Positions 1-9,130 of a stretch of 49,571 nt of DNA are shown in pieces; the stretch's first letter is position 1; each line of letters opens with the position of its first letter. The translations under genes were made by a program, and so were the position numbers. This stretch comes from Bacillus haynesii (GTDB lineage Bacteria; Bacillota; Bacilli; Bacillales; Bacillaceae): assembly GCF_001969855.1 (NCBI RefSeq), contig NZ_MRBL01000028.1, forward strand, positions 1 through 49,571. The letters are read 5' to 3'. Below the pieces are notes generated by a model. It was not told where the DNA came from, did not search any database, and was given only the letters and a program-made list of their open reading frames with translations.

Positions 1-3
1 CTA

Positions 4-32
4 TTGACAATAATAAGAATATTTCGTAAGTT
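4..32 (+). promoter_or_regulatory. possible sigma-A promoter for the aminotransferase gene
   Basis: A perfect TTGACA lies at 4-9, and the hexamer 17 bases downstream (TAAGTT, 27-32) is a weak -10 match. A better TATAAA at 32-37 would need a 22-base spacer. It lies about 100 bases upstream of the aminotransferase start, so a promoter here is plausible but not secure. The rest of 33-132 shows only the ribosome binding site. Confidence 0.25.
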
Positions 33-132
33 ATAAATAAGGAATTTTTCTTTATGTGTTCCTTTGTTGTTTCTTAGAGCGAGGCTACAAAAGATTCATG
101 ATTCAAATTATTTAAAATTGGAGGTATGAACT

Positions 133-1512
133 ATGGTTCTTTCCCAAAGCTTATCTGAGATTGAAAATTTAATTGAATTAGACAAACTGCATTACTTACA
201 TCCAACTACTGTTCCTAAATTGTTTATCGAAAATGGCCCTAAAATCATATTTCATGAAGGAAAAGGTATTCGTGTTACAGACATTAAAGGTGAGACGTAT
301 ATTGATGGCGCTTCCATGCTTTGGAACGTCAACCTAGGCCATGGAAATAGGGAAATTGCAGAGGCAGCTTATGATCAAATGTCTACGCTTGCATATAGTT
401 CTTCATTCTATGGATACTCTAATGAAAAAGCTGTACGCTTGGCAGAAAAAGTAGTTTCTGTGGCCCCTGGAAATCTCACTGCAATCTTCTTTACATCCGG
501 TGGTTCAGAATCAAATGATACAGCATTTAAACTGGCACGTTTTTATTGGAATTTAAAAAATCGTCCGACAAAGAAAAAAATCGTTTCGATTAGCCGTAGT
601 TACCATGGCGCAACAGTTTCAGCTGGAACAGCAACAGGTATTGATGCATTTCATAGTTTTGCAGGTTCAAAAGACCCCGACATGGTGAGAGCAAAATCGC
701 ATTTAACTAATTGTGAGTTAGGTGATACAAGTGATCCAAACTATGAAGGCTGTATTCGTGACGTTATTGAAAAAGAAGGGGCAGAAACGATCGCAGCTAT
801 CATCCTTGAACCAATACAAGGGGCTGGGGGAGTACATGTTTCTCCAGATGGATACTTACAAGCAGTAAAATCCCTCTGTGAGGAAAACGATATTTTAATG
901 ATTTCTGATGAAGTTATTTGCGGATTTGGACGTACTGGAAAAATGTTTGGTGTAGATAATTGGGATGTAGCGCCTGATATTATGTGTGTGGCAAAAGGAA
1001 TAACAAGCGGCTATGCTCAGTTAGGTGGTGTTTTAATTAATAAAGAAATACGAGATACGATCATTCAATATGATCAAATTTTAGGTCACGGGTTTACATA
1101 CAGCGGTCATCCTACCGCTTGTGCCGTCGGCTTAAAAACGCTAGAAATTCTCGAACGTGATCACATTCTTGAAAACGTTAACAACATGGAAATAGAATTG
1201 AAGAAAGGCTTTGAATATTTAACGGATAAACATCGTTACTTTACAAAATCAAGAGCAAAAGGTTTGCTTGCTGGTTTTGAACTTCAACAAGATCGCGATG
1301 CTGATATACCGTTCTCCGAAACAGTCAGACCCGCCTCTTTTGTCGTAGATCAATGCTTCAAGCGTAAATTGATCCTAAGAGCAGCCGACTTTGAAAAGGG
1401 TAAGGATATTGTTGCAATTGCTCCGCCTCTTATCATTAATAAAGAAGAAGTTCAAGAAATGATCAATATTATTGATGATGCACTAACTGCTTTTGAAAAA
1501 ACAATATCGTAA
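133..1512 (+). CDS. class III PLP-dependent aminotransferase
   Basis: This 459-residue protein is a fold-type I, class III (omega) aminotransferase, the group that moves an amino group from a terminal amine or omega-amino acid to pyruvate or 2-oxoglutarate in the cytoplasm. Visible features are the phosphate-binding SGGSES at 122-127, the PLP-ring aspartate in ISDEV (Asp259) and the Schiff-base lysine in CVAKG (Lys288). Its length is normal for the class. The start is preceded by GGAGGT (about 120-125) at good spacing. The next gene is an aldehyde dehydrogenase, the usual partner that oxidises the semialdehyde left after transamination, so a polyamine, GABA, beta-alanine or taurine-like amine is a likely substrate. 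The exact substrate cannot be read from the sequence. Confidence 0.9.
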   Translation: MVLSQSLSEIENLIELDKLHYLHPTTVPKLFIENGPKIIFHEGKGIRVTDIKGETYIDGASMLWNVNLGHGNREIAEAAYDQMSTLAYSSSFYGYSNEKAVRLAEKVVSVAPGNLTAIFFTSGGSESNDTAFKLARFYWNLKNRPTKKKIVSISRSYHGATVSAGTATGIDAFHSFAGSKDPDMVRAKSHLTNCELGDTSDPNYEGCIRDVIEKEGAETIAAIILEPIQGAGGVHVSPDGYLQAVKSLCEENDILMISDEVICGFGRTGKMFGVDNWDVAPDIMCVAKGITSGYAQLGGVLINKEIRDTIIQYDQILGHGFTYSGHPTACAVGLKTLEILERDHILENVNNMEIELKKGFEYLTDKHRYFTKSRAKGLLAGFELQQDRDADIPFSETVRPASFVVDQCFKRKLILRAADFEKGKDIVAIAPPLIINKEEVQEMINIIDDALTAFEKTIS

Positions 1513-1528
1513 ATATGTGAAGCCTCTG

Positions 1529-1574
1529 CATGTCAGAGAACTAAATACATTCTATGTTTAATTTCTCTGACATG
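1529..1574 (+). terminator. 12-bp inverted repeat between aminotransferase and aldehyde dehydrogenase
   Basis: CATGTCAGAGAA (1529-1540) and its exact reverse complement (1563-1574) form a 12-bp stem with a 22-base loop, followed by a short T-rich run (TTTATTATT). It starts 17 bases after the aminotransferase stop and ends just before the next ribosome binding site. It may be an intercistronic terminator or attenuator, an mRNA-stability stem, or an operator. Confidence 0.5.
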
Positions 1575-1604
1575 TTTATTATTAGCATGGGAGGGTCATT
1601 ATTA

Positions 1605-3086
1605 ATGGGAAAGCAATTACTTAAATTAAGCAATAAAGTGAGTGAGTTTTTAAAGGGGAAAAAGAAATTATATATTAATGGGAAATTTGTAGAGTCCGTT
1701 TCATCTAAAACATTTGATACATTTAATCCTGCGACTGAAGAAATATTAGCCAGTGTGTATGAAGCTGAAGAATATGATATTGATATGGCAGTTAAAGCAG
1801 CAAGAGAAGCTTTTGCCGATGGTCCGTGGGCAAAAATGAATGCAGCCGAAAGAGCAAGGTTAATATATAAATTAGCAGATCTCATAGAAGAACATAAAGA
1901 GGAACTTGCACAGTTAGATACACTAGATAATGGGAAGCCGATAAATGAAACACGGACAGTAGATTTGCCGGGTACTATTGAACAGTTCCGTTATTTTGCG
2001 GGGTGGGCGACAAAGAATATGGGACAGACCATTCCTGTTTCCGGCCCTTTCTTAAACTATACTCGTCACGAACCGGTTGGAGTAGTTGGACAAATTATCC
2101 CTTGGAATTTCCCTATTAATATGATTTCCTGGAAAATCGCTCCTGCCTTAGCAGCTGGTTGTACTGTTGTTTTAAAGCCAGCGGAGCAGACTCCTTTATC
2201 TGCTCTTTTTTTTGCAGAGCTTGTTGAACAAGCAGGCTTTCCGCCTGGTGTAGTAAATATTGTTCCTGGATTTGGTTCAAAAGCAGGTAATGCCCTGGTT
2301 GAACATCCCGGTGTTGATAAAATTTCTTTTACAGGTTCTACAGCTGTTGGGAAACAAATTATGAAAAAAGCAGCTGACACAATGAAACGTTTAACACTAG
2401 AACTTGGTGGAAAGTCTCCTAATATTATTCTCCCAGATGCTGATCTTTCAAAAGCAATTCTAGGTGTGTTTAACGGAATCATGTATAATCAAGGGGAAGT
2501 TTGCAGTGCCGGTTCGAGAGTATATGTTCATAAAGACCAATTTAAAGAATTGGTTAACGGTATGGTTTCTCTTGCTAAAAATTTGAAGGTTGGAAATGGA
2601 TTAGATGAAGAAACTGAAATGGGCCCTCTTGTATCTAAAAGCCAGCAAGATCGCGTATTTGAATATATTAGAATAGGTACAGAAGAAGGTGCAAAGCTAG
2701 TAGCTGGCGGGAAGAAGTCAAATCAAGGTTTTTTTATTGAACCAACTATTTTTGTCGATGTTGAAGAACACATGACAATTGCAAGAGATGAAATATTTGG
2801 CCCGGTTGTTGTCGTAATGTCTTATGATACGATCGAGGAAGTAATTGAAAGATCGAATAATTCCCCATATGGGCTAGGTGCTGGCATTTGGACAGAGAAT
2901 ATAAAAATCGCACATCAAGTGGCTAATCAATTAAAGTCCGGCAGTGTATGGATTAATTGCTATGACGCGATTGACCCGGCCTCTCCTTTTGGAGGGTACA
3001 AGCAGTCTGGATTTGGTCGAGATTTAAGTGCCTATGCTTTACAAAGTTACACAGAAGTCAAAAGTGTTTGGGTCAACCTTGAATAA
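1605..3086 (+). CDS. NAD(P)-dependent aldehyde dehydrogenase
   Basis: A 493-residue aldehyde dehydrogenase superfamily protein that oxidises an aldehyde to its carboxylate with NAD(P)+. Catalytic residues are visible: Asn169 in PWNFP, Lys191 in LKPAEQTPLS, Glu266 in LELGGKSPN and the nucleophile Cys300 in GEVCSAG. The end EVKSVWVNL is typical of betaine/GABA-semialdehyde-type members. I place the start at 1605 rather than 1554 because GGGAGGG (about 1589-1595) is correctly spaced for it, while the 1554 codon sits in the loop of the inverted repeat. It follows the aminotransferase and probably oxidises that enzyme's semialdehyde product. Substrate is not determined. Confidence 0.92.
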   Translation: MGKQLLKLSNKVSEFLKGKKKLYINGKFVESVSSKTFDTFNPATEEILASVYEAEEYDIDMAVKAAREAFADGPWAKMNAAERARLIYKLADLIEEHKEELAQLDTLDNGKPINETRTVDLPGTIEQFRYFAGWATKNMGQTIPVSGPFLNYTRHEPVGVVGQIIPWNFPINMISWKIAPALAAGCTVVLKPAEQTPLSALFFAELVEQAGFPPGVVNIVPGFGSKAGNALVEHPGVDKISFTGSTAVGKQIMKKAADTMKRLTLELGGKSPNIILPDADLSKAILGVFNGIMYNQGEVCSAGSRVYVHKDQFKELVNGMVSLAKNLKVGNGLDEETEMGPLVSKSQQDRVFEYIRIGTEEGAKLVAGGKKSNQGFFIEPTIFVDVEEHMTIARDEIFGPVVVVMSYDTIEEVIERSNNSPYGLGAGIWTENIKIAHQVANQLKSGSVWINCYDAIDPASPFGGYKQSGFGRDLSAYALQSYTEVKSVWVNLE

Positions 3087-3605
3087 AGAAGTTTTTTTGA
3101 ATATGACTGAGAGTTTAATTTTATAATGTTAATCCCGGGTCACACGAATTTTTCAAAACATGGAAAAAGAGTACCTGCCTAAATCGAATAGGTGAAGTGC
3201 GAGCAAAACGATCTTTATCTATGATGCGATAATGACCTGTAAGATTATGATGAATTCGAACCTATCAACTGTTTTGAAGCGGTATTTCAGGCGGTTTGAC
3301 ATTGCTCCGATTCTAACTGTTATAGCGAAAAAGCCCTTTACGGTTATGATGTGTTTGTATAATGTAATGAAAAACGTAGTATTGGTATTGCTAGCCTGAA
3401 TAACTGATGTTGGATGAACAACGCCCCATCTCATATACATGGTTTAAGCTGAGGAGAAATGCTTATGCAGGCAAAAATATTTTTCCAATGAGTCATAAAA
3501 AGCTGGTGAATTTGATTTGGAAAGGTCCTAATTCCCAGCTCTCTATCGAAAATGTAGAATAGGTTGGACTACAATAGGACGAATCATGTGAAAAAATAAT
3601 CTGTC
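3087..3605. other. gap with unrecognised gene debris
   Basis: No intact gene is seen. One plus-strand reading around 3230-3420 is protein-like but broken by several stops (for example DYDEFEPINCFEAVFQAV, then ALYGYDVFV). This faintly resembles the middle of an IS1182/IS5-type transposase, but it is too degraded to assign. No terminator hairpin was found directly behind the aldehyde dehydrogenase gene. Confidence 0.3.
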
Positions 3606-3637
3606 AAAAAAAGTTCCTGCTTGCAGGAACTTTTTTT
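3606..3637 (+). terminator. strong Rho-independent terminator
   Basis: A 7-base A tract, GTTCCTGC, a 2-base loop, GCAGGAAC and a 7-base T tract form a perfect extended hairpin. The A and T tracts make it likely to work in both directions. It separates the debris from the downstream regulator gene. Confidence 0.9.
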
Positions 3638-3708
3638 ATTCGAATATAGGTTATCGTTTTTCTATAATATAATCAGAAGTTCTATATTTTTATATAAGGA
3701 GCCCGATG

Positions 3709-5610
3709 ATGAGAAATGATCGTAGAGAGGCTTTTATTCAATACTTGGCAACTAAAAATGATTGGTGTACTGCGGCAAGTTTGGCAAGTTATTTTAAAGT
3801 GTCCACAAGAACCATTAGAAAATATGTCAATGAAATTAACCGGGATCAAATGGTTATTACGTCTTCTGCGCAAGGGTATCAGCTAATAAGCAGAGATAAA
3901 GTGAAAACGGACAATCATTACACTTCTCCAATAGACCGTATAAAAGTGATCTTGAAAGAATTAATTCTTCACACAGAAGGGCTAAATATATTTGATTTAG
4001 GTGATAAGCTTTTTTTAAGTGTTTCATCAATCGAAAATGATATGGTTCAGGCTAATAAAATGATTAAGCCGTACAGCTTAAAAATCCGTCATAAGAAAGA
4101 CACGCTTATTTTATTAGGTGAAGAGACGGATAAGCGGCGATTAATGAGCTTTATTATTTCACAAGAAACTTCCGAAGAATTTTTAAGTTTAAAGGCTGTT
4201 CAAGATTCTTTTCCGAATTACGATGTTTTTTCACTAAAAAATGAAATCGCTTCCATTCTTGAGGAATTTAATTTGTATGTAAACGATTATATTATGAATA
4301 ATCTTCTTCTCCACCTTGTGATTACATTGGATCGAATCAAAAACAACAACTCCGTCATTCAGTCATCTGACCTTAATAAATTAAAAAGTAATTTTGAAAC
4401 CGAAGCAGCTAATAAAATTGCGGATTTATTGGAAGTGAAATATGGTATTGCCTTTAATGAATCGGAGCGATACAATTTTATATTGCTTTTATCAAGTAAA
4501 ACGACATTGCTGAATTATCAGTCATTAACATCCAGCTCCTTAAATCGCTACGTCGCTGAACATTACGTAAACCTGTCAAAGAAACTGTTAGAGAAAGTAC
4601 ACGAATGCTACTTTATTGAAATTGTTGATGATGAGTTTTTTGTCAAATTCACGCTCCATATACGCAATCTGCTTTTCCGGGCAAAGCATGGGCAAATGGT
4701 TAAGAATCCTTTAACCTATAAATTAAAGGATTCATACCCTCTAATTTATGAACTGGCTGTCTTTATCTCGAATCAAATTCAGCTGATGGAAAACATTCAT
4801 ATTAATGAAGATGAGATTTCTTATATTGCTTTTCATATTGGCTCCTATTTCGAACGAAGAAAAAATTTGGAAAAGAAAATTATATGTGCAGTAATTTGTC
4901 CAAACTACTATGATATGCGATTGCAACTCATTCAAAAACTCGAAAAGAAATTTCACAATTCTTTAGAGATTATAAAAGTTTTATCTGACTCAAGTGAGAT
5001 TGTTTTACTCGAAAAAATAGATTTAATCATAAGCACATTACCACTAAAGGATGAACAAACCCCATCTGTATTCGTTCATCCTTATCTGACAGAAGAGGAC
5101 TATGGCTACATCCAAATTCAATTAAACAAATTAAATAAACAAAAAAAGAATCGCAAAGTTAAACAATATCTTGATTTATATTTTGATGAAGATTTGTTTA
5201 TGAAAAATGTTTATCTCGACAGCGATGAATCTTATATTGCATTCATGGCAAAACTTCTGTATGAAAAAGGCTATGTCTCTATAGATTATGGAAAGTCTGT
5301 GCTTGAGAGAGAGCGCATGTCCTCAACTGCTTTTAATAACAATGTAGCTGTCCCTCATTCCATGCATATGGATGCTGCAAAAACAGGCATTTGTATTATC
5401 ATCTTGGATCGCCCTGTAAATTGGGGGAAAGAGAAAGTTCAAATCATTGTTATGATTTCAATTAATAAACAGCAGCGTGAATTATTCAGTCCTTTCTTCG
5501 AAGGGGTGATTAACATTTTATCCGAATGGAGAAATGTTCATGAGCTAATAAAAGCCAAAGACTATAATGATTTTATGGAAAAGATGATGAGACTTTTAAA
5601 TGAAAACTAA
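3709..5610 (+). CDS. PRD-containing transcriptional regulator (BglG/MtlR type) with EIIB- and EIIA-like domains
   Basis: A 633-residue cytoplasmic regulator of the PTS-controlled activator family. Order of parts: N-terminal HTH (about residues 5-60, AASLASYFKVSTRTIRKYV), a linker or second HTH, two PTS regulation domains (about 185-280 and 295-400, the second with EISYIAFHIGSYFERR), a degenerate EIIB-like domain (about 405-490) and a C-terminal EIIA-2-like domain with the phosphorylatable histidine in AVPHS (near residue 551). Such proteins normally sense PTS activity by phosphorylation of these histidines and activate a nearby sugar operon. No PTS gene lies in this window, so the target is unknown; the upstream aminotransferase pair is one option. 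The start at 3709 sits 7 bases after GGAG; 3706 is a second candidate. A TATAAT at 3663-3668 may be its -10. Confidence 0.85.
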   Translation: MRNDRREAFIQYLATKNDWCTAASLASYFKVSTRTIRKYVNEINRDQMVITSSAQGYQLISRDKVKTDNHYTSPIDRIKVILKELILHTEGLNIFDLGDKLFLSVSSIENDMVQANKMIKPYSLKIRHKKDTLILLGEETDKRRLMSFIISQETSEEFLSLKAVQDSFPNYDVFSLKNEIASILEEFNLYVNDYIMNNLLLHLVITLDRIKNNNSVIQSSDLNKLKSNFETEAANKIADLLEVKYGIAFNESERYNFILLLSSKTTLLNYQSLTSSSLNRYVAEHYVNLSKKLLEKVHECYFIEIVDDEFFVKFTLHIRNLLFRAKHGQMVKNPLTYKLKDSYPLIYELAVFISNQIQLMENIHINEDEISYIAFHIGSYFERRKNLEKKIICAVICPNYYDMRLQLIQKLEKKFHNSLEIIKVLSDSSEIVLLEKIDLIISTLPLKDEQTPSVFVHPYLTEEDYGYIQIQLNKLNKQKKNRKVKQYLDLYFDEDLFMKNVYLDSDESYIAFMAKLLYEKGYVSIDYGKSVLERERMSSTAFNNNVAVPHSMHMDAAKTGICIIILDRPVNWGKEKVQIIVMISINKQQRELFSPFFEGVINILSEWRNVHELIKAKDYNDFMEKMMRLLNEN

Positions 5611-5705
5611 TGCAGCAGAAGCATATGGACGGGCTAGTGATAACCTGATAAGTAACCAGCTTGTATGATGCATTCGCTTATAGTAATAAAACTGCATTTT
5701 GAGTG

Positions 5706-5756
5706 AAAAATCCCAAATTCTCAGTGGTTTTAATGAGAATTTGGGATTTTCTTTTT
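5706..5756 (+). terminator. Rho-independent terminator of the PRD regulator
   Basis: A perfect 15-bp stem (5709-5723 with 5734-5748, arms AATCCCAAATTCTCA and its complement) with a 10-base loop is followed by TTCTTTTTC. Confidence 0.93.
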
Positions 5757-6093
5757 CGGACATTCCTTACAATTCATTGGGAGAATGATAGGGTTGTTAA
5801 AAACTTCTTTTTGAGCTGGAGGCCGATCATCAAATGATTGTCGGAAGCCTATTGGGTGATATATCGACATTCTCGGTTGATGCTGTAAAGGTTAGGTATA
5901 GCATCTTGCACCACTAATGCTGGGATCATTGGTGTTTGCCGGCACTAGTTAGTAACAGGATGAACGTGGCGTGTCTCCATGTTGCCATTTTGAAAATTTG
6001 GACTGATATTTCTCATGTAAAACGCTTGAATGTTCGTTTTTGGTCGCAAATCGGATTTGTGCCGGGGACCGAAGCGCAAGTAAACCGCAGACG
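5757..6093. other. gene-free debris upstream of a sigK fragment
   Basis: No intact gene. A short protein-like plus-strand stretch (ADHQMIVGSLLGDISTFSVD, around 5820-5880) has no start and soon breaks. I do not recognise it. The debris runs directly into the sigK fragment. Confidence 0.3.
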
Positions 6094-6186
6094 GCGTTTT
6101 TCAATCCGGGATACGTAGCTCCGTGAAATTCCGAGCTCTTTTGCGATTTCGTGCTGCGTTTTTTCTTTCTTCAAATCAAGGCCGAA
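6094..6186 (-). pseudogene. sigK 3' fragment, copy A (about 93 bp)
   Basis: On the minus strand this segment matches the region 4.2 helix-turn-helix part of sporulation sigma factor SigK (reads [18 protein letters not shown], then RIEK). It aligns base for base with the fuller copies at 30.7 and 49.1 kb, with scattered substitutions. Both ends are lost: neither the C-terminal tail nor the 5' flank is present. It is one of eight same-strand copies in the window. Confidence 0.85.
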
Positions 6187-6794
6187 CCTGACATAGGGTT
6201 AAAGACGAACTGGGCGATGGCCGAATTGAATATGTACCATCTTTAAGTAATGCCTCGCCTTGGTATAAATTGTCCAAGATTACATCAATGATACCAATAC
6301 GGCGGTAAGCGATGGCACTTGAAGCCAATCATCACCATACCTGGATTTATGCCCTTTTCGAAGGAAAAAAGATCCTTCTTCCATCGGCGATAAGCAATAA
6401 CTAAAAACTAAACGTCTGAAGGAAGTGCTCATACCCCGACAGACAAATTCCATATCAGTTATTCATGCTATTAGATACACTCTATCGACTGTGAAATTGC
6501 TATAATGTGGTTAATTCTCATTCGCGTTTGGTGGATTCTCTCAACATCTTCTGGCAGATACTCACCCCTTTCATCACCATTTTTAAAGCTGTGTAACAAA
6601 TCATAAACCTTGTAGTGACTAAAGGATCAATTCTTTTGGGTAGACAGGAAAGATATTTTCTTGATGGATATATTTAATAAATAAGGAAAGGAAGATCGTC
6701 TTAAACAGGTTTTTCTCAAGATCGTTCAGTTGAAGGTCATAGTATAGTCGAAGAAAGAATTCTTAGAGCTAACAAAAAAGAAAGGATGAGATTG
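6187..6794. other. gap with unrecognised remnants
   Basis: No intact gene. On the minus strand, 6626-6471 is an open stretch of about 50 codons without a start (reads NGDERGEYLPEDVERIHQ) that ends in a stop; it looks like the C-terminal tail of a lost gene of unknown family. The rest shows only short broken frames. The last 80 bases hold the MerR gene's leader. Confidence 0.35.
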
Positions 6795-7640
6795 ATGAAG
6801 GAATATTTTTCAATTGGGGAAACAGCCCGTCTAAATAACATTTCCATTCAAACATTGCGCTATTATGATAAGATCGGAATTTTTAAGCCTCAATGTACAG
6901 ACCGGGATAATGGCTATCGATATTACCATGTTAAACAGTTCTTTTATTTAGATATTATAAAATATCTCAAATCTATTAAAACGCCTTTGGAAGAAATTAA
7001 GCGCATGATCTCACATACATGTACCCCTGAACTGATGCAAACCTTTCTTGAGGAGCAAGAAAACGTGATTGAGCGTGAAATGGAAAGACTCGAACGTGCC
7101 AGGCAATTGCTTCAAAGAAGAAAGAATCAGCTTCATGAACAATTGGAGATACGAACTAAAAAAGAAGAAGGTCTGGTTTATGTTCGGCATATAGAAGGCC
7201 AAACCATTTTAAAAGCAGCGACACCTCAAGTGAATCCTCATGACCAATCAGATTTGTATTACCGAAAATTGGCTGAAGTTCTTGAAGAAAGAGGAGATAT
7301 AGTCGATAACTATTATGGACTGATTTATGATTTAAAGCCTTATAAAGATTCCGGTGACATTTATTGCAACAGTGTTTTTACGACGATTTATGATGGAGTA
7401 AAGATAGATATAGGAGAACAAAATATTGGGATAGATACGATCCCATCCGGTGAATATGTGTGTATTTCATTTGATTGCTCTGCAACAAATTATTTTTCAT
7501 ACTATCAAAAACTGTACCATTTTATTGAATCTCACGGCATCCAAACGGATGGAAAAGTATATCAGGTTTCTTTTCCAAACAGCTATAATTCATTAAAAGA
7601 AGAAGACTTCCTCACAGAATTTAGAGTGCGGAAAAAATAA
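6795..7640 (+). CDS. MerR-family transcriptional regulator with GyrI-like effector domain
   Basis: A 281-residue regulator of the BmrR/TipA-like MerR group. Residues 1-75 form the winged HTH (FSIGETARLNNISIQTLRYY, then KIGIFKP). Residues about 80-125 are a charged dimerisation coil rich in Glu and Arg. Residues about 125-280 resemble the GyrI-like small-molecule-binding domain. Members bind a dyad between over-spaced -35 and -10 boxes and activate transcription when a hydrophobic or cationic drug is bound. I choose the ATG at 6795 because AAAGGATG gives good spacing there; the ATG at 6786 overlaps the ribosome binding site. The gene is followed by a hairpin, an arginase remnant and a flavin-reductase-like gene, so the original target is unclear. 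Confidence 0.88.
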   Translation: MKEYFSIGETARLNNISIQTLRYYDKIGIFKPQCTDRDNGYRYYHVKQFFYLDIIKYLKSIKTPLEEIKRMISHTCTPELMQTFLEEQENVIEREMERLERARQLLQRRKNQLHEQLEIRTKKEEGLVYVRHIEGQTILKAATPQVNPHDQSDLYYRKLAEVLEERGDIVDNYYGLIYDLKPYKDSGDIYCNSVFTTIYDGVKIDIGEQNIGIDTIPSGEYVCISFDCSATNYFSYYQKLYHFIESHGIQTDGKVYQVSFPNSYNSLKEEDFLTEFRVRKK

Positions 7641-7651
7641 CGAACCCCTTG

Positions 7652-7678
7652 ACCCTATAGCTGCTATAGGGTTTATCA
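7652..7678 (+). terminator. hairpin after the MerR-family gene
   Basis: ACCCTATAG, a CTG loop and the exact complement CTATAGGGT form a 9-bp stem followed by TTATCATTT, 11 bases after the stop codon. The T tract is imperfect. Confidence 0.65.
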
Positions 7679-7723
7679 TTTATCCATCGTTCTGATGAAT
7701 ATTAGAAAGGAAGGATGTATAAG

Positions 7724-7878
7724 ATGACAGAAAATAAGACGCTTCGGTCACTTATGCCGAAATGGCAAGGTGGAAATAGACTGCTGGAAGCCCATTTATT
7801 AAACTCTAATCGAATGCTCCATTTGAAGAAGTACTTGGCGATTTAGATGCGAGCTTCTTAAATTCTAATAAAAAATGA
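7724..7878 (+). pseudogene. arginase-family N-terminal remnant
   Basis: A good ribosome binding site (GGAAGGATG) precedes an ATG that opens MTENKTLRSLMPKWQGGN, which I recognise as the N-terminus of an arginase/agmatinase-family protein of bacilli. The frame then breaks. A second frame continues with NAPFEEVLGDLD, which also fits that family's early part, and ends in a stop at 7876-7878. Most of the normal protein of about 300 residues, including all metal-binding motifs, is missing. The gene has an internal deletion plus at least one frameshift. Confidence 0.6.
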
Positions 7879-7903
7879 ATCTAAAACAAAAGGAGCGGTG
7901 AAG

Positions 7904-8473
7904 ATGAGAGCACCGATAGATGAACCAATTTGGTACGCCTATCCCGGCATGGTAGCTATCGTTACGGCACAATATGAAGGCGAAAAAAACGCAATGGCTT
8001 CCGGGTGGCATACCTACATTGGATCTTCTCCCGGAATGTATGGGATATCGATAAACAAAGAGACATATTCTTACAAATTGATTGAGAAAAGTGGTGTTTT
8101 CGGTGTGAATTTTCTTCCAGGGAGATGTTCGGAAATCATTCAAGCATTAGGCACCCATAGCGGCAGAGATATCAATAAGTTTGAAGCATTTCATATTCAA
8201 TACGAAGAAGGACTAAAAGCTGAGATACCGATTTTAACTGATGCGTATTTTGCTTATGAGTGTAAAGTACACAGTGTTTCCACTTTAGGCGATCAAGAGT
8301 GGATTGTGGGAGAAGTTTTACAGAGATATCAAGATAAAGAGCTGTTCTTAAAAAATGGAATGCCAAATTTAGAGAAGCTGGATATTCCACTTCATATTGG
8401 AGGGTCCAGCTATCGCATATTAAATAGTAAAGCAGAGGAACATCAACACGCATTTTTTCCCGAAACTGATTGA
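7904..8473 (+). CDS. flavin reductase-like (FMN-binding split barrel) protein
   Basis: A 189-residue protein of the flavin reductase-like/flavoredoxin family, which binds FMN in a split beta-barrel and uses it for reduction or oxygenase partner reactions. Family features are MVAIVTAQYEG near the N-terminus, the GWHTYIGSSPGMYGISI segment that lines the flavin site, and VFGVNFLP. The ATG at 7904 lies 9 bases after AAAGGAGC and is preferred to the in-frame GTG at 7898. No oxygenase gene is adjacent, so its partner is unknown. The neighbouring gene is the arginase remnant, and a terminator and a sigK fragment follow. Confidence 0.85.
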   Translation: MRAPIDEPIWYAYPGMVAIVTAQYEGEKNAMASGWHTYIGSSPGMYGISINKETYSYKLIEKSGVFGVNFLPGRCSEIIQALGTHSGRDINKFEAFHIQYEEGLKAEIPILTDAYFAYECKVHSVSTLGDQEWIVGEVLQRYQDKELFLKNGMPNLEKLDIPLHIGGSSYRILNSKAEEHQHAFFPETD

Positions 8474-8644
8474 GACATTCATGTTCCTCCACATTTATTG
8501 TTACGTGGCATCCAGGCACATAAAGCCACTATGGCTTTGGTTCATCTCACACGATGTGTAAGAAGAGGAAACCAATTAATGAATGTATGGGCAGTGGATT
8601 CCGCTGGAAATCCATTGACTTTATATTAAGCAAGAAAGAGACCC

Positions 8645-8686
8645 AAAGACCGCAACGCTTCTTTAAGAAAGCTTTGCGGTCTTTTT
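8645..8686 (+). terminator. Rho-independent terminator
   Basis: AAAGACCGCAA (8645-8655) pairs exactly with 8674-8684, with a second small stem (GCTT/AAGC) inside the loop, followed by a 5-base T tract. It lies 170 bases after the flavin reductase-like gene and directly beside sigK copy B, so it may also serve transcripts coming from the minus strand. Confidence 0.85.
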
Positions 8687-8705
8687 ATATTCCAAATTAG
8701 GAAAA

Positions 8706-9011
8706 AGCTCCTTCTCCTCCCGGTAAAACTCGGGAAACACCTTCATCAGCGCCCGCTTCTCTATCCGCGACACATAGCTCCGTGAAATCCCGAGCTCCTT
8801 CGCAATTTCCCGCTGCGTTTTTTCTTTCTTCAAATCAAGGCTGAAGCGGCCGGCGATGACTTTTTTTCTCTGCCGTCCAAGATGTCGATATATTTTTTGA
8901 CTTTTTCAAGCTCCGTGCCTGAGTTGGATGGTGTCAATGACGTCTTCGTTTCCGGTCCTGAGAACATCGATGAGGCTGATTTAAATGCCACTCACAGGTT
9001 ATCCGTTTTAG
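8706..9011 (-). pseudogene. sigK 3' half, copy B (frameshifted)
   Basis: The minus strand carries nearly the whole SigK C-terminal half: the segment corresponding to [16 protein letters not shown], then [14 protein letters not shown], then the region 4.2 HTH, then FYRxEKE. Compared with the intact copies it has a one-base deletion in the T tract near 8870 and an extra base near 8930, so the frame is broken. Beyond the coding part it keeps the start of the shared flank (CACAGGTTATCCGTTTT, about 8993-9009). It ends beside the hairpin at 8645-8686. The remaining stretch to 9130 holds nothing recognisable. Confidence 0.9.
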
Positions 9012-9130
9012 GTATTACTTTTACTAGGTTGAGGGACTGAACTAAAAAGATACCAAACAATATCTAAATAGTTCCTGTTTGATGATAAAATAAAAAGATG
9101 CAAACTGAAGGTAATGAATGATCAATTCTG

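Noticed and set aside
5936..6118. Plus-strand 60-codon frame overlapping sigK copy A
   Set aside because: It has no ribosome binding site, and its second half is the antisense of the sigK fragment.
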